This document shows positions 34,917 to 42,818 of a DNA stretch of 64,000 bases, in pieces. Both the position numbers and the translations under genes were made by a program. The notes beneath the pieces are model-generated. The model did no database searches and was not told the DNA's origin. It worked only from the letters and a program-made list of their open reading frames with translations. Origin of the DNA: Neptunicoccus cionae. GTDB lineage: Bacteria; Pseudomonadota; Alphaproteobacteria; Rhodobacterales; Rhodobacteraceae. Numbering within the stretch: the first letter of the stretch is position 1; each line of letters starts with the position of its first letter. The DNA lies in the NCBI RefSeq assembly GCF_002860325.1, contig NZ_PKOJ01000001.1, positions 620,001-684,000 of the forward strand, written 5' to 3'.

Positions 34917-35686
34917 TGTATGCAATCCAATGGCTCCGCTCCTTGCTGTTTATCGGACAAATGTATCTGGCCATGTTCGTCATGGCTCTGTTCTTCATTC
35001 CGATGACAATGATCAAACGGGAAAATTCCTACTGGGCGGTGCGCAGTTACTGTCGCTGGGTGCGATGGACGGCCAGCTGGATGGTCGGGCTGAAATCCGA
35101 AGTGCGCGGAGAAGTGCCGAGCGACGAGGTGCTGGTCGCCTCGAAACATCAAAGCTTCTTTGACATCATCCTGATTGTTTCTGCGGTCCCGCGGCCCAAG
35201 TTCATTATGAAGGCTGTGCTGAAATGGGCGCCGATTTTGGGCTGGTTCGCGCTGAAAATCGGCTGCGTGCCGGTGGAGCGGGGCAAGCGCGGCGCGGCGA
35301 TCAAGCAGATGGTGGCGGATGTGAAATCCGGAGCGCAACTTCCCGGCCAGTTGATTATCTTCCCCCAAGGCACCCGCGTAGCGGCAGGGGCGCATTTGCC
35401 CTACAAGGTGGGTGCTGCGGTGCTGCACCAGCAGACAGGGCAACCTGTTGTGCCCGCTGCGACCAATGTGGGCGTGTTCTGGCCGCGCCACGGGATTTAC
35501 CGCAAGCCGGGGTTGGCTGTTGTGGAGTTCCTGCCGCAGTTGCGGGCCGAAGATCTGGACGGAATGGACGCTGGTGAGATCACGAAAGTGCTGGAACAGG
35601 CGATTGAACCTGCTTCAAACCGTTTGATGGCAGAAGCCGGTTTTCTGATCGGGGAACAGGGGCAGCCAACCGAGGCTAAAGATTAA
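34916..35686 (+). CDS. 1-acyl-sn-glycerol-3-phosphate acyltransferase
   Basis: A 256-residue PlsC-family acyltransferase that makes phosphatidic acid from lysophosphatidate. The catalytic HX4D motif is in KHQSFFDI (about 76-83), the substrate loop is VPVERGKRGAAIKQM, and the third motif is FPQGTR. A hydrophobic N-terminal segment (LLFIGQMYLAMFVMALFFI) anchors it to the inner membrane. The start at 34916 overlaps the ftsX stop. It ends 123 bases before the convergent gap gene, with a palindrome and a terminator between. Confidence 0.92.
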   Translation: MYAIQWLRSLLFIGQMYLAMFVMALFFIPMTMIKRENSYWAVRSYCRWVRWTASWMVGLKSEVRGEVPSDEVLVASKHQSFFDIILIVSAVPRPKFIMKAVLKWAPILGWFALKIGCVPVERGKRGAAIKQMVADVKSGAQLPGQLIIFPQGTRVAAGAHLPYKVGAAVLHQQTGQPVVPAATNVGVFWPRHGIYRKPGLAVVEFLPQLRAEDLDGMDAGEITKVLEQAIEPASNRLMAEAGFLIGEQGQPTEAKD

Positions 35687-35711
35687 CAGAGAGTTACTTA
35701 TCACCCTGCAA

Positions 35712-35741
35712 ATATGAAGCGTCTTGCAAGACGCTTCATAT
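35712..35741. repeat. 30-bp perfect palindrome downstream of the acyltransferase gene
   Basis: The arm ATATGAAGCGTCTTG (35712-35726) is followed directly by its exact reverse complement (35727-35741), with no spacer. It lies 26 bases after the acyltransferase stop and 18 bases before a terminator whose stem reuses the same GAAGC and CTTG words. No T-run follows it. It may be a transcript-stabilising hairpin, part of a double terminator, or a protein-binding site. Confidence 0.8.
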
Positions 35742-35758
35742 ATCACGCTTCTTAAATG

Positions 35759-35793
35759 AAGCTTCAAGGCAGCAGTGTCTTGAAGCCTTTTTT
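35759..35793 (+). terminator. Terminator of the ftsEX-acyltransferase unit
   Basis: GCTTCAAG (35761-35768) pairs with CTTGAAGC (35779-35786) across a 10-base loop, followed by C and six T on the plus strand. On the minus strand, where gap ends, the T-run is weak. Confidence 0.8.
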
Positions 35794-35809
35794 GATCGCC
35801 GGAACGTCC

Positions 35810-36808
35810 TTACAGGAATTTGCCCATCGCAACAGCGGTATCGGCCATGCGGTTGGAGAAACCCCATTCGTTGTCATACCAGCTCAGTACACGGCCCATG
35901 CGGCCCTGAACTTGTGTCTCTGATGTTGCCACCACCGAAGAACGCGGGTCGTGGTTCAGGTCAATTGACACGAGCGGCAGGGTTTCCATACCCAAAACGC
36001 CTTTCATCGGGCCATCAGCCGCGTCTTGCAGCGCTGCATTGATCGCTTCGATGGTCATTTCCTTGGTAGTGTTGAATTTGAAATCGACGCAGGACACATT
36101 CGGGGTCGGTACACGGATGGCTACGCCGTCCAGCTTACCGTCCAGTTCTGGCAGAACCAGACCCAGCGCTTTGGCCGCGCCGGTAGATGTTGGCACCATC
36201 GAAAGCGCCGCCGCACGGCCCCGTTCCCAGTTGCTGGAGCCGCGATCCAGTGTCGGTTGGCTTCCGGTATAGGCGTGAACGGTTGTCACCAATCCGTCTT
36301 CAATCCCGAAGGTGTCGTGCAGAACCTTCGCCAGCGGGGCAAGACAGTTGGTTGTGCAGGACCCGTTGGACACGATGATGTCTTCGCCTGTCAGCGTGTC
36401 GTCGTTCACACCATAAACGATCGTCTTGTCGGCGTTCTTGCCCGGTGCGGATACCAGAACACGCTTGGCACCGGCTTGCAGGTATTTCTCGGCCTTCTCC
36501 TTGTCCTTGAACAGACCTGTGCATTCCAGTGCAATATCCACATGGCCCCAGTCCAGCTCTGCAGGATCGCGCAGGGCGCTTACAGGGATCGGGCCATAGC
36601 CTACATCAAGAGAGTTCTCCGTGTGTTTGACCTCGCCTTCGAAAATCTTGTGCACACTGTCGTATTTGAAGAGATAGGCAGAGTTATCAACCGGTGTGAG
36701 GTCGTTGATAGCGACGACCTCGATGTCCTTGCGGCCGCTCTCTACGATGGCGCGCAGGATGTTGCGGCCGATCCGGCCAAAGCCGTTAATTCCTACTTTA
36801 ACAGTCAT
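35810..36808 (-). CDS. gap: Glyceraldehyde-3-phosphate dehydrogenase, type I
   Basis: A 332-residue phosphorylating GAPDH of glycolysis and gluconeogenesis. It begins MTVKVGINGFGRIGRNIL, the NAD-binding motif. The catalytic Cys151 is in SNGSCTTNCLAPLA and the partner histidine in TTVHAYTGSQPTLD. The C-terminal SWYDNEWGFSNRM is intact. The asparagine/aspartate pattern in AINDLTPVDN is compatible with NAD. The gene is read alone on the minus strand, with a LacI-type operator-like site 54 bases upstream of the start. Confidence 0.97.
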   Translation of the reverse strand: MTVKVGINGFGRIGRNILRAIVESGRKDIEVVAINDLTPVDNSAYLFKYDSVHKIFEGEVKHTENSLDVGYGPIPVSALRDPAELDWGHVDIALECTGLFKDKEKAEKYLQAGAKRVLVSAPGKNADKTIVYGVNDDTLTGEDIIVSNGSCTTNCLAPLAKVLHDTFGIEDGLVTTVHAYTGSQPTLDRGSSNWERGRAAALSMVPTSTGAAKALGLVLPELDGKLDGVAIRVPTPNVSCVDFKFNTTKEMTIEAINAALQDAADGPMKGVLGMETLPLVSIDLNHDPRSSVVATSETQVQGRMGRVLSWYDNEWGFSNRMADTAVAMGKFL

Positions 36809-36861
36809 AGTGCTTCTCCGATCCCAAAAGTTTCGCCCGAACGGGGCGTTTTCGCAGTTTC

Positions 36862-36873
36862 GTTAGCGATAAC
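36862..36873 (-). promoter_or_regulatory. LacI-family operator-like site upstream of gap
   Basis: GTTAGCGATAAC has perfect outer GTTA/TAAC arms and a central CG, the form of LacI-family operators. In Rhodobacteraceae the LacI-type regulator CceR controls central carbon genes through similar sites. It lies 54 bases upstream of the gap ATG. A short hairpin (CGCCC at 36829-36833 with GGGCG, 36838-36842) lies between it and the start. Confidence 0.4.
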
Positions 36874-36916
36874 GTAAGCGGACGAAAGGTTCAACCTCAT
36901 TTGAGTCGCAGGGTGA

Positions 36917-37864
36917 TTACAGCAACCAGAAAATCAGGGCGAGAAGGGCGAAAAAGCCTGTCATGGCGAACCAGCTGCGGTTCAGGGCGCGCACGGCATC
37001 AAGAATATCCGTGCTGCTGAGGTCCCGTTTGCCCCGCTCGTTCACGAACAGGTCATTGGTCATCTCGCCGTCATAACTGCGCGGTCCGGCAAGCGATACA
37101 TCCAGCACACCGGCCATGGCCGCTTCGGGCCATCCGGCGTTCGGGGAGCGGTGCATATCTGCGTCCTCGAACACCACATCAAGGGCGGCGCGGTCAAAAT
37201 GGGCGAAACAGATCAGCACGGCAGTGATCCGTGCGGGCAGCCAGTTCAGGATGTCATCCAGTTTGGCGGCAGCAAAGCCGAATTCGGCATATTCTTCGTT
37301 CTTGTAGCCGATCATACTATCGGCGGTGTTGACGATTTTGTAGATCAGGATGCCGGGCAGACCGAGGATCAGGAACCAGAACACCGGCGCGACAACACCG
37401 TCGGAAAAGTTTTCGGCGGCGCTTTCAATGGCAGCGCGGGAGACTTCGCTTTCCCGCATGGCGCCGGTATCCCGTCCTACGATCATCGATACGGCGTTCC
37501 GTCCCTGTGGCAATCCCTTTTGCAGGGCGGCTGCCACATCGCGCACGTGGTCAATCAGGCTCTTGTGGGCGATGAGAACTGCCGCAATAACAACTTCAAG
37601 CAGGTTCACCGCCACGCCGAGATAGTCGAAGTTGTTTAACAGTTCAAAAACCAGCCCGATTGCTCCGGCAATCAGAACCAGTACGGCGACAGCAACAAAG
37701 CCTTTAATCCGCCGTGCAGAACCACGGTTTAAATATTCATCCAGACTGTTCACAAGCCGCCCCATCAGTGTGGCGGGGTGGGGGTAGCGGTCCCAGATTT
37801 TTTCCGGCTCCCCCAAAAAGAAATCCAGCACCAATGCCAGCAGAACCATCAGGAAGATACTCAT
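36917..37864 (-). CDS. cobD: Adenosylcobinamide-phosphate synthase
   Basis: A 315-residue integral membrane protein (CbiB/CobD) that attaches aminopropanol phosphate to adenosylcobyric acid in cobalamin synthesis. It begins with FFLGEPEKIWDRYPHPATLMG, the family signature, and contains GRDTGAMRESEVSRAAIESAAENFSDG and FGFAAAKLDDILNWLPARI. About five membrane helices are visible. It lies four bases after the cobC stop, in one operon with DUF1636 upstream. Gene naming follows the Pseudomonas denitrificans scheme. Confidence 0.95.
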   Translation of the reverse strand: MSIFLMVLLALVLDFFLGEPEKIWDRYPHPATLMGRLVNSLDEYLNRGSARRIKGFVAVAVLVLIAGAIGLVFELLNNFDYLGVAVNLLEVVIAAVLIAHKSLIDHVRDVAAALQKGLPQGRNAVSMIVGRDTGAMRESEVSRAAIESAAENFSDGVVAPVFWFLILGLPGILIYKIVNTADSMIGYKNEEYAEFGFAAAKLDDILNWLPARITAVLICFAHFDRAALDVVFEDADMHRSPNAGWPEAAMAGVLDVSLAGPRSYDGEMTNDLFVNERGKRDLSSTDILDAVRALNRSWFAMTGFFALLALIFWLL

Positions 37865-37867
37865 CGT

Positions 37868-38827
37868 TTACTCCAGGACCTTTTGCAGTTGGGTCCAAGC
37901 GGCCTGCGTTCCGGGCAAGCCGAGACGGATCAGCGTTTTGGAATACGGGAAAATCCGTGAAAGGATGCGCCCCTTGGCCAGTTGGTCGAAAGCTGCCTCA
38001 GCATCTTCGACATCGTAAAGTCTGAACAGGCTGGTGCCACGGGGGTTCTCATATCCGGCACCGGTTGCGATGGTATCCAGCCGTGCGGCGTCCTGCTGCA
38101 ACCGGATGCGGGTTGTATCGGCCCACTCGCCGTTTGACAGGGCATGCAAGCCGATGTGCTGGGCCGGACCGGAAATCGCCCAAGGACCAAGCATCTGTTC
38201 CAGTTTGGCAATGGTTTCGGGACGCGCCATCGCAAAGCCGAGCCGTACCCCCGCCAGCCCCCAGAACTTGCCCAGACCTTTCAGGACGACGAATCCCTCG
38301 CGATCCGCAAGGTCCATATGACTGACGGCAGGGCTGATATCGCAAAAGCTTTCGTCGATGATTGTGAGGGACCGGTGCTGGTCGAGCAAAGTGCCCCGAT
38401 CCCAGAGCCGTCCGTCGGGATTGTTCGGGTGAACATAAACATTGGCCTCTGCGGGGGAGTCGCCTACTGCCCAGCCGAATGCCGCAAAACTGGCGGCATG
38501 TTCGTTGTAAGTCGGGCGCGCGATGCCGACGCCGCTGGCAGGGGCGAGCCGCGGCAGGGCGGCGATCAGGGCAGAAACGCCGGATGCTGCAGCAATGGCC
38601 GCCCCCTGAGGCACGTTCCAGAACTGTCTTGCGGCGCCCAGCAGGTCGCTCTGGTCCTGACTGTCGGGCAGGGCCTGCCAGAAACGGGCCGGAATCTGTG
38701 GCAGGGGGTATGGAACGGGGTTGATACCGGTGGACAGGTCCACCCAATCCGTCCGCACGCCGCCAAAACGGGCGATGGCATCATCAAGCCCGCCGCCGTG
38801 GTCCCGTTTTTGATCCGGCGGCGTCAT
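37868..38827 (-). CDS. cobC: Threonine-phosphate decarboxylase (CobC, aminotransferase fold)
   Basis: A 319-residue PLP-dependent aminotransferase-fold enzyme. It makes (R)-1-amino-2-propanol phosphate, the arm that links the corrin to its nucleotide loop. DHGGGLDDAIARFGG and WVDLSTGINPVPYP are the usual N-terminus, NPNNPDG is near residue 130, and the PLP lysine is in VLKGLGKFWGLAGVRLGF (about 195). Its start overlaps the DUF1636 stop by four bases and cobD follows it directly, so substrate supply and attachment are coexpressed. Confidence 0.93.
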   Translation of the reverse strand: MTPPDQKRDHGGGLDDAIARFGGVRTDWVDLSTGINPVPYPLPQIPARFWQALPDSQDQSDLLGAARQFWNVPQGAAIAAASGVSALIAALPRLAPASGVGIARPTYNEHAASFAAFGWAVGDSPAEANVYVHPNNPDGRLWDRGTLLDQHRSLTIIDESFCDISPAVSHMDLADREGFVVLKGLGKFWGLAGVRLGFAMARPETIAKLEQMLGPWAISGPAQHIGLHALSNGEWADTTRIRLQQDAARLDTIATGAGYENPRGTSLFRLYDVEDAEAAFDQLAKGRILSRIFPYSKTLIRLGLPGTQAAWTQLQKVLE

Positions 38828-39198
38828 TCAGACTCTGGCAGGGTAGGGATGCGCGACACAAAGTGGCCTTTGACCGCCTTGGGCCACTCGCGAAACGGCA
38901 CTTGCCCCTTTTCGCTGGCGGCATGTTTTTGGGCGTATTCGACTATGCCTTCGGCAGCTTCTGTACCCGGCTCAAACCGCCCCATAACGTAAGTCAGCTT
39001 GCCTTCCGCCTGAATGGCGATGTTGCAGCCGTGGTTGCAGCCCATCAGGCAGGCGTGGCGGCGTGTCTTTACGTCGCTGGCTCCTTTTGCGGCGGCTTCC
39101 ACCGCCTCGGCCAGAAGTTCTCCGTCCGTTTGAGAGTGGGTTTCGGCGTTCCAGCCTTCACGTTTGCAGGTTTCGCAAATGGTAATTGTGGTCGTCAT
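38824..39198 (-). CDS. DUF1636 ferredoxin-like metal-binding protein
   Basis: A 124-residue protein of the DUF1636 family. Cysteines at 8 and 11 (ICETCKREG) and at 50, 54 and 58 (HACLMGCNHGCNI) form a thioredoxin-like 2Fe-2S ferredoxin pattern. The family is regularly found beside cobalamin genes and may supply electrons or handle cobalt or iron; this is not proven. It heads the minus-strand cobC-cobD unit and overlaps cobC by four bases. A hairpin lies in its leader. Confidence 0.85.
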   Translation of the reverse strand: MTTTITICETCKREGWNAETHSQTDGELLAEAVEAAAKGASDVKTRRHACLMGCNHGCNIAIQAEGKLTYVMGRFEPGTEAAEGIVEYAQKHAASEKGQVPFREWPKAVKGHFVSRIPTLPESE

Positions 39199-39212
39199 AG
39201 CAGTCTTTCAGC

Positions 39213-39251
39213 GTGTTTCCGCTCGTTTCACCATCTAAAGAGCGAAAACAC
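39213..39251 (-). promoter_or_regulatory. Inverted repeat in the DUF1636-cobCD leader
   Basis: GTGTTTCCGCTC (39213-39224) and GAGCGAAAACAC (39240-39251) are complementary except for one base, with a 15-base loop. It lies 15 bases upstream of the DUF1636 start. There is no B12-box sequence, so it is not a standard cobalamin riboswitch. It could be an operator or an attenuator-like hairpin. Confidence 0.5.
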
Positions 39252-39278
39252 AATTGATAACGGTTAAGGTGGGGAAAA

Positions 39279-39294
39279 TTAAAACATTATTAAC
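39279..39294 (+). promoter_or_regulatory. CtrA box upstream of the degenerate receiver
   Basis: TTAA at 39279-39282, seven bases, then TTAAC at 39290-39294: an exact match to the alphaproteobacterial CtrA consensus. It ends 43 bases before the ATG of the receiver gene, a normal position for a CtrA-activated promoter. Confidence 0.6.
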
Positions 39295-39336
39295 AAATAG
39301 AGCAGACCCTTAAAATTGGGTAAATTCGGGTGCGTG

Positions 39337-39705
39337 ATGAACATTCTCGTTGTAGAAGCCGTGGCGGAACTTGGCCGCCTGTGGTGCCGCCATCTGGAGC
39401 GGCAGGGCGGAATCACGCGCCTGTGTCTCGACGAAAAATCTGCGATTGATGCGCTGCGATTTGAACCTTTCGATGTGCTGGTTCTTGACGTGGGAATGGA
39501 AAACACGAGCGTTCTGGCGATTAGTGATCTGGCGACTTACCGGAATCCCAGTGTGGCGATCATTGTTGTGACCGCTAAAAGTTTCTTTTCGGACGGTATG
39601 ATTTTTGATCTGATCCCGAACGCGCGGGGGTATCTGCATACACCTGTCCAGCCCGACGATCTCGCGGCGCTGGTGGATCATTACGGGCGGATCGGCGGCG
39701 AGTAG
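39337..39705 (+). CDS. Degenerate receiver-domain protein
   Basis: A 122-residue stand-alone receiver fold starting MNILVVEAVAELG. The acidic pair is reduced to Glu7-Ala8. The phospho-acceptor position Asp51 (VLVLDVGME) and Thr79 (VVTAKSFF) are kept, but the conserved lysine is replaced by Thr102 (LHTPVQPDD). Lacking the acidic pair and the lysine, it probably does not switch by ordinary phosphorylation. It has no output domain. An exact CtrA box precedes it, so it may belong to the CtrA regulon. The start at 39337 is chosen because the alpha/beta fold begins there; GGG is upstream. Confidence 0.8.
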   Translation: MNILVVEAVAELGRLWCRHLERQGGITRLCLDEKSAIDALRFEPFDVLVLDVGMENTSVLAISDLATYRNPSVAIIVVTAKSFFSDGMIFDLIPNARGYLHTPVQPDDLAALVDHYGRIGGE

Positions 39706-39730
39706 CGCGACCGCTGTTTGCGGGGGAATG

Positions 39731-40567
39731 TCAGTTTCCGCTTCTCACAAATTTTGCACCCGTGGTTGTTCGGCCGGATCCTACGGTAATCCGCTTGATC
39801 TGTGTCGGCTGCGGAGCGCTCGTGCCTGTGGTTGCGTAGCGGGGCAGCACACGCAAGGCACGTTTGAGATGGGCAATGTTCGCTGGCAGGTCCATTCCGA
39901 AAGCCACGATATCTCCGTCCGCATTGCGTCCCGACGATACGAGAGACACGATCCTTGCGCGGTTGCCTTCTTTTACAAAAACAGGTGCGCCGGATGATCC
40001 GAAGGTCACATCGCAGTTGAAGGCAATAAGTCCAGCACCGCGCGCCAGTACATCGCATTGTTTCTGCCATGACATCACGTCATCCCGCCCCTTGCCGTAT
40101 GAAACCACGCTAACCGAATTGCCAGGGGCAATTCCGGAATGGATGGCGAAAGGGGCCGCTGTGAAAGTGGAAATCGGAGCAGCCAGTTTCAGCAGGGCCA
40201 CGTCATGGCGGATGTTAGAGGTGATCGGCCCGAGGGCTGCTCTGTAATTGGCATGGGCCACAACCTGTTGCACGGCGCGGGTCTCGATAGAGGTGCCGTC
40301 TTGATAGCCTGCCGCGAAAGTGAATGCGCTCGCTTCATGCAACCGGTTTGTGCTCTGATCAAATACGCAATGGGCTGCGGTCAGGACCAGATCGCTCGCG
40401 ACAAGCACACCCGTGCAATAGCCTTGTCCGCCGATGTCTATGCGCCCCACTGCCTCCCAGCCGAGGATATCGGTCCGGTCTGTCAATGGTGTCAGCCCGC
40501 TTGCCCCAAGGCTCACGGGGGTGAGGGTTATTAAACATGTCGCGGCGAACCGCCCTAGATACGTCAT
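39731..40567 (-). CDS. Trypsin-like serine protease (S1 family), exported
   Basis: A 278-residue chymotrypsin-fold protease with a signal peptide (LGRFAATCLITLTPVSLGASG). The catalytic triad is visible: His in LTAAHC (about 65), Asp in DVALLKL (about 123) and Ser in GSSGAP (about 193). Cys pairs fit the family disulfides. A C-terminal stretch of about 35 residues is basic and without family similarity. GGAGACAGG precedes the ATG. Likely periplasmic or secreted; substrate unknown. Confidence 0.9.
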   Translation of the reverse strand: MTYLGRFAATCLITLTPVSLGASGLTPLTDRTDILGWEAVGRIDIGGQGYCTGVLVASDLVLTAAHCVFDQSTNRLHEASAFTFAAGYQDGTSIETRAVQQVVAHANYRAALGPITSNIRHDVALLKLAAPISTFTAAPFAIHSGIAPGNSVSVVSYGKGRDDVMSWQKQCDVLARGAGLIAFNCDVTFGSSGAPVFVKEGNRARIVSLVSSGRNADGDIVAFGMDLPANIAHLKRALRVLPRYATTGTSAPQPTQIKRITVGSGRTTTGAKFVRSGN

Positions 40568-40617
40568 AACCTGTCTCCGGTTGTGCAGATACAGGCTGGC
40601 ATCACTCTGGGGCGAAA

Positions 40618-41595
40618 TTATGTTCCTCGTTTGTGCGCTTTGTGCCAGTCCGGTGAGGGGTTGATCGGTATGATCCGGAACGGATTCACATTGTTCTGAC
40701 TGTAGTGATAGTGCCGAACGATGTGTCCGAAATGCACCGTTTGTTCGACGCCGGGCCGTTGAAACAACTCCCGCGCATAGGCCCAGAGGTTAGGCATATC
40801 CGTGATCCGGTTGCGGTTGCATTTAAAGTGGGTGTGATAGACCGCATCAAACCGCACGAGCGTGGTGAACAAACGCCAGTCGGCTTCTGTCAGGCGATCG
40901 CCCATCAGGTAGCGGTGGGTCGCAAGGTGGTTTTCAAGCCAGTCGAGCGTATCGAATAGCGGATGAATTGCGCTGTCATAAGCGTTCTGGCTGCTGGCAA
41001 AGCCCGCTTTGTAAACACCGTTGTTCAGCGTTGTGTAAATCCGTGAATTTACCTCTTCAATGGCGTCTCGCAGGTCCGCCGGCCAGTAATCTTCCGTGTT
41101 GCCGGTGATGCCGTCAAAAGCAGAGTTGAACATGCGGATGATTTCGGAGCTTTCGTTTGAAACGATGCAGTTTTGCTTTTTGTCCCACAAGACAGGCACG
41201 GTTACGCGGGTGGTCGCGTTCGGGTCGGATTTTTGGTAAATCTGATAAAGATAACTGTTCCCGAAAAGGCTGTCGCCCTGCGCCGGACCGCCGTCCGTTT
41301 GAAAGGTCCAGCCGTTTTCAAGCATATCGGGATGGACGACATCGACGGAGATGTGATCCTCTAAGCCTTTAAGTTTGCGAAATATTAGTGCACGGTGGGC
41401 CCAAGGGCAGGCAAGCGAGACATAGAGGTGGTATCGCCCGCTTTCGGCGGGAAAGCCGCCTTCACCACTGGGACCGGCACTGCCATCAGCCGTGATCCAG
41501 TTGCGAAAGCCGGAATCCTTGCGCACAAATTTGCCGTCTTTGCCGCCATCTACCAGCTTTTCGGTTTTCCAGTTCCCGTCAATCAATTGACCCAT
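40618..41595 (-). CDS. yqjG: Glutathionyl-hydroquinone reductase
   Basis: A 325-residue Xi-class glutathione transferase that reduces S-glutathionyl-hydroquinones. It begins MGQLIDGNWKTEKLV, with the catalytic cysteine in LACPWAHRAL (about 63), GNSYLYQIY and the C-terminal helical domain (YLMGDRLTEADWRLFTTLVRFD, with RPGVEQTVHFGHIVRHYHYS at the end), all family marks. The length is normal. A role in quinone detoxification and redox repair is likely. It stands alone on the minus strand. Confidence 0.94.
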   Translation of the reverse strand: MGQLIDGNWKTEKLVDGGKDGKFVRKDSGFRNWITADGSAGPSGEGGFPAESGRYHLYVSLACPWAHRALIFRKLKGLEDHISVDVVHPDMLENGWTFQTDGGPAQGDSLFGNSYLYQIYQKSDPNATTRVTVPVLWDKKQNCIVSNESSEIIRMFNSAFDGITGNTEDYWPADLRDAIEEVNSRIYTTLNNGVYKAGFASSQNAYDSAIHPLFDTLDWLENHLATHRYLMGDRLTEADWRLFTTLVRFDAVYHTHFKCNRNRITDMPNLWAYARELFQRPGVEQTVHFGHIVRHYHYSQNNVNPFRIIPINPSPDWHKAHKRGT

Positions 41596-41762
41596 GACGT
41601 CATGCTCCTCTCGCTTTCAGTGCAGATTAGCCTGCTCTTGCAGTGATGTCTGTTAAAGACCACGGTTTTCACTGTTGCGTGAGGTGGAACAGAAATTTTT
41701 TACGCGCCCGACCGATCACGATATATCTGCGGCATTACCAACAAGGAGGTTGAGTAAACCCA

Positions 41763-42533
41763 ATGACCTATTCCCGCAGAAGTTTCTTGAAGACAGGCGC
41801 TGCCGCAACAGGCGTCGTCTTTTTACCTTATGTTGTCGGGGCTGCAGCCCATGCCGGCAATGAATTTGCAACGGATTCCGGTACTGTTTCCGTGAATGCG
41901 ATTGCCCACGCTTCTATGGTGTTGCTGACACCTGTTGGCACGATCCATGTCGATCCGGTTGGCGACGTGGCGCAATATGCTGATTTCCCAAAGCCGGATC
42001 TGATCTTGCTGACCCATCATCACGGCGACCATTTTAATGTAGATACGCTGAATGGTCTGGTGGCGGACGGTACCAAACTGATCACCAATCCGGAAGTTTA
42101 CAACCAGCTGCCGGAAGAGTTGAAAGCCAAGGCGAGCCAGATGGCTAATGGCGATTCGGGTGAATTCAACGGCATGTCGATTGATGCCATTCCTGCCTAT
42201 AACACCACTGAAGAACGGTTGAATTTCCACCCGCAGGGACGCGACAACGGCTATGTTCTGGTGATTGACGGGCTGCGTGTTTATATTTCGGGCGATACCG
42301 AAGACATCCCCGAAATGCGCGCATTGAAAGACATCGACGTTGCATTTGTCTGTATGAACCTGCCCTTTACTATGGATGTGGAAGCAGCAGCTTCAGCTGT
42401 GTCGGAGTTCCAGCCGAAATACGTTTACCCGTACCATTACCACGGGCGGGACGGCGGGACACAGGACCCCGAAGCCTTTGCAAAACTGCTGAACGATGCG
42501 GTTCAGGTGAAGATGGGCAACTGGTACAGCTGA
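41763..42533 (+). CDS. Tat-exported metallo-beta-lactamase-fold hydrolase
   Basis: A 256-residue protein with a twin-arginine signal (SRRSFLKTG, then a hydrophobic stretch to about residue 32), so it is folded before export. The metal site is THHHGDHF (HxHxDH, about residues 80-87); SGDTED gives the later aspartate, and YPYHYHGRDGG the C-terminal histidine. This is the UlaG-like branch of the MBL superfamily. The substrate is not evident. AAGGAGG precedes the start by 13 bases. A terminator follows. Confidence 0.9.
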   Translation: MTYSRRSFLKTGAAATGVVFLPYVVGAAAHAGNEFATDSGTVSVNAIAHASMVLLTPVGTIHVDPVGDVAQYADFPKPDLILLTHHHGDHFNVDTLNGLVADGTKLITNPEVYNQLPEELKAKASQMANGDSGEFNGMSIDAIPAYNTTEERLNFHPQGRDNGYVLVIDGLRVYISGDTEDIPEMRALKDIDVAFVCMNLPFTMDVEAAASAVSEFQPKYVYPYHYHGRDGGTQDPEAFAKLLNDAVQVKMGNWYS

Positions 42534-42552
42534 TCCGGATCAAGACATGAAC

Positions 42553-42589
42553 AATCCCCGTTGCGCCTGACTGTGCAGCGGGGTTTTTC
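42553..42589 (+). terminator. Rho-independent terminator after the MBL-fold gene
   Basis: CCCCG (42556-42560) pairs with CGGGG (42579-42583), extended through an imperfect TTGCG/TGCAG part, followed by TTTTT. Confidence 0.8.
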
Positions 42590-42679
42590 TTTGCCAACCT
42601 CATACATTGTCGCTGCTCCGTGGCGTTTCCTGCACCTGTTCTGCCGCGAATCCCGTTGCGCGGGGGGGGCGGGCTGCTT

Positions 42680-42752
42680 ATACCTTGCCCAACGATGCCC
42701 CACAGGGGCCGGAAAGGTGTATCGTCGGGGGCTGACCCAAATAGGGGGCCAA
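42680..42752 (+). promoter_or_regulatory. Structured leader in front of the cob operon, class unknown
   Basis: The 285 bp between the MBL-fold gene and the cob operon hold no gene after the terminator. Here ACCTT (42682-42686) pairs with AAGGT (42714-42718) around an inner stem GCCCC (42697-42701)/GGGGC (42705-42709); a further hairpin with CCC/GGG arms follows around 42729-42750. G-rich and C-rich blocks alternate. I find no cobalamin-riboswitch core sequence. It could be a metal-sensing or other leader RNA; this is a structural observation only. Confidence 0.3.
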
Positions 42753-42818
42753 AGACGAGATCGTTAGAACGCTACATCCCGTGGCGGCCTTTCCGTTGGA
42801 TAAAAGGAAGGGACCGCG

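Noticed and set aside
35683-35698. CtrA-like TTAA-N7-TTAC near the acyltransferase stop
   Set aside because: It has one mismatch, overlaps the stop codon and does not face any gene start.
42540-42818. Cobalamin riboswitch in front of the cob operon
   Set aside because: I searched by eye for the B12-box and GCCACTG core on the plus strand and did not find them; the same negative holds for the leader of DUF1636 at 39199-39320.
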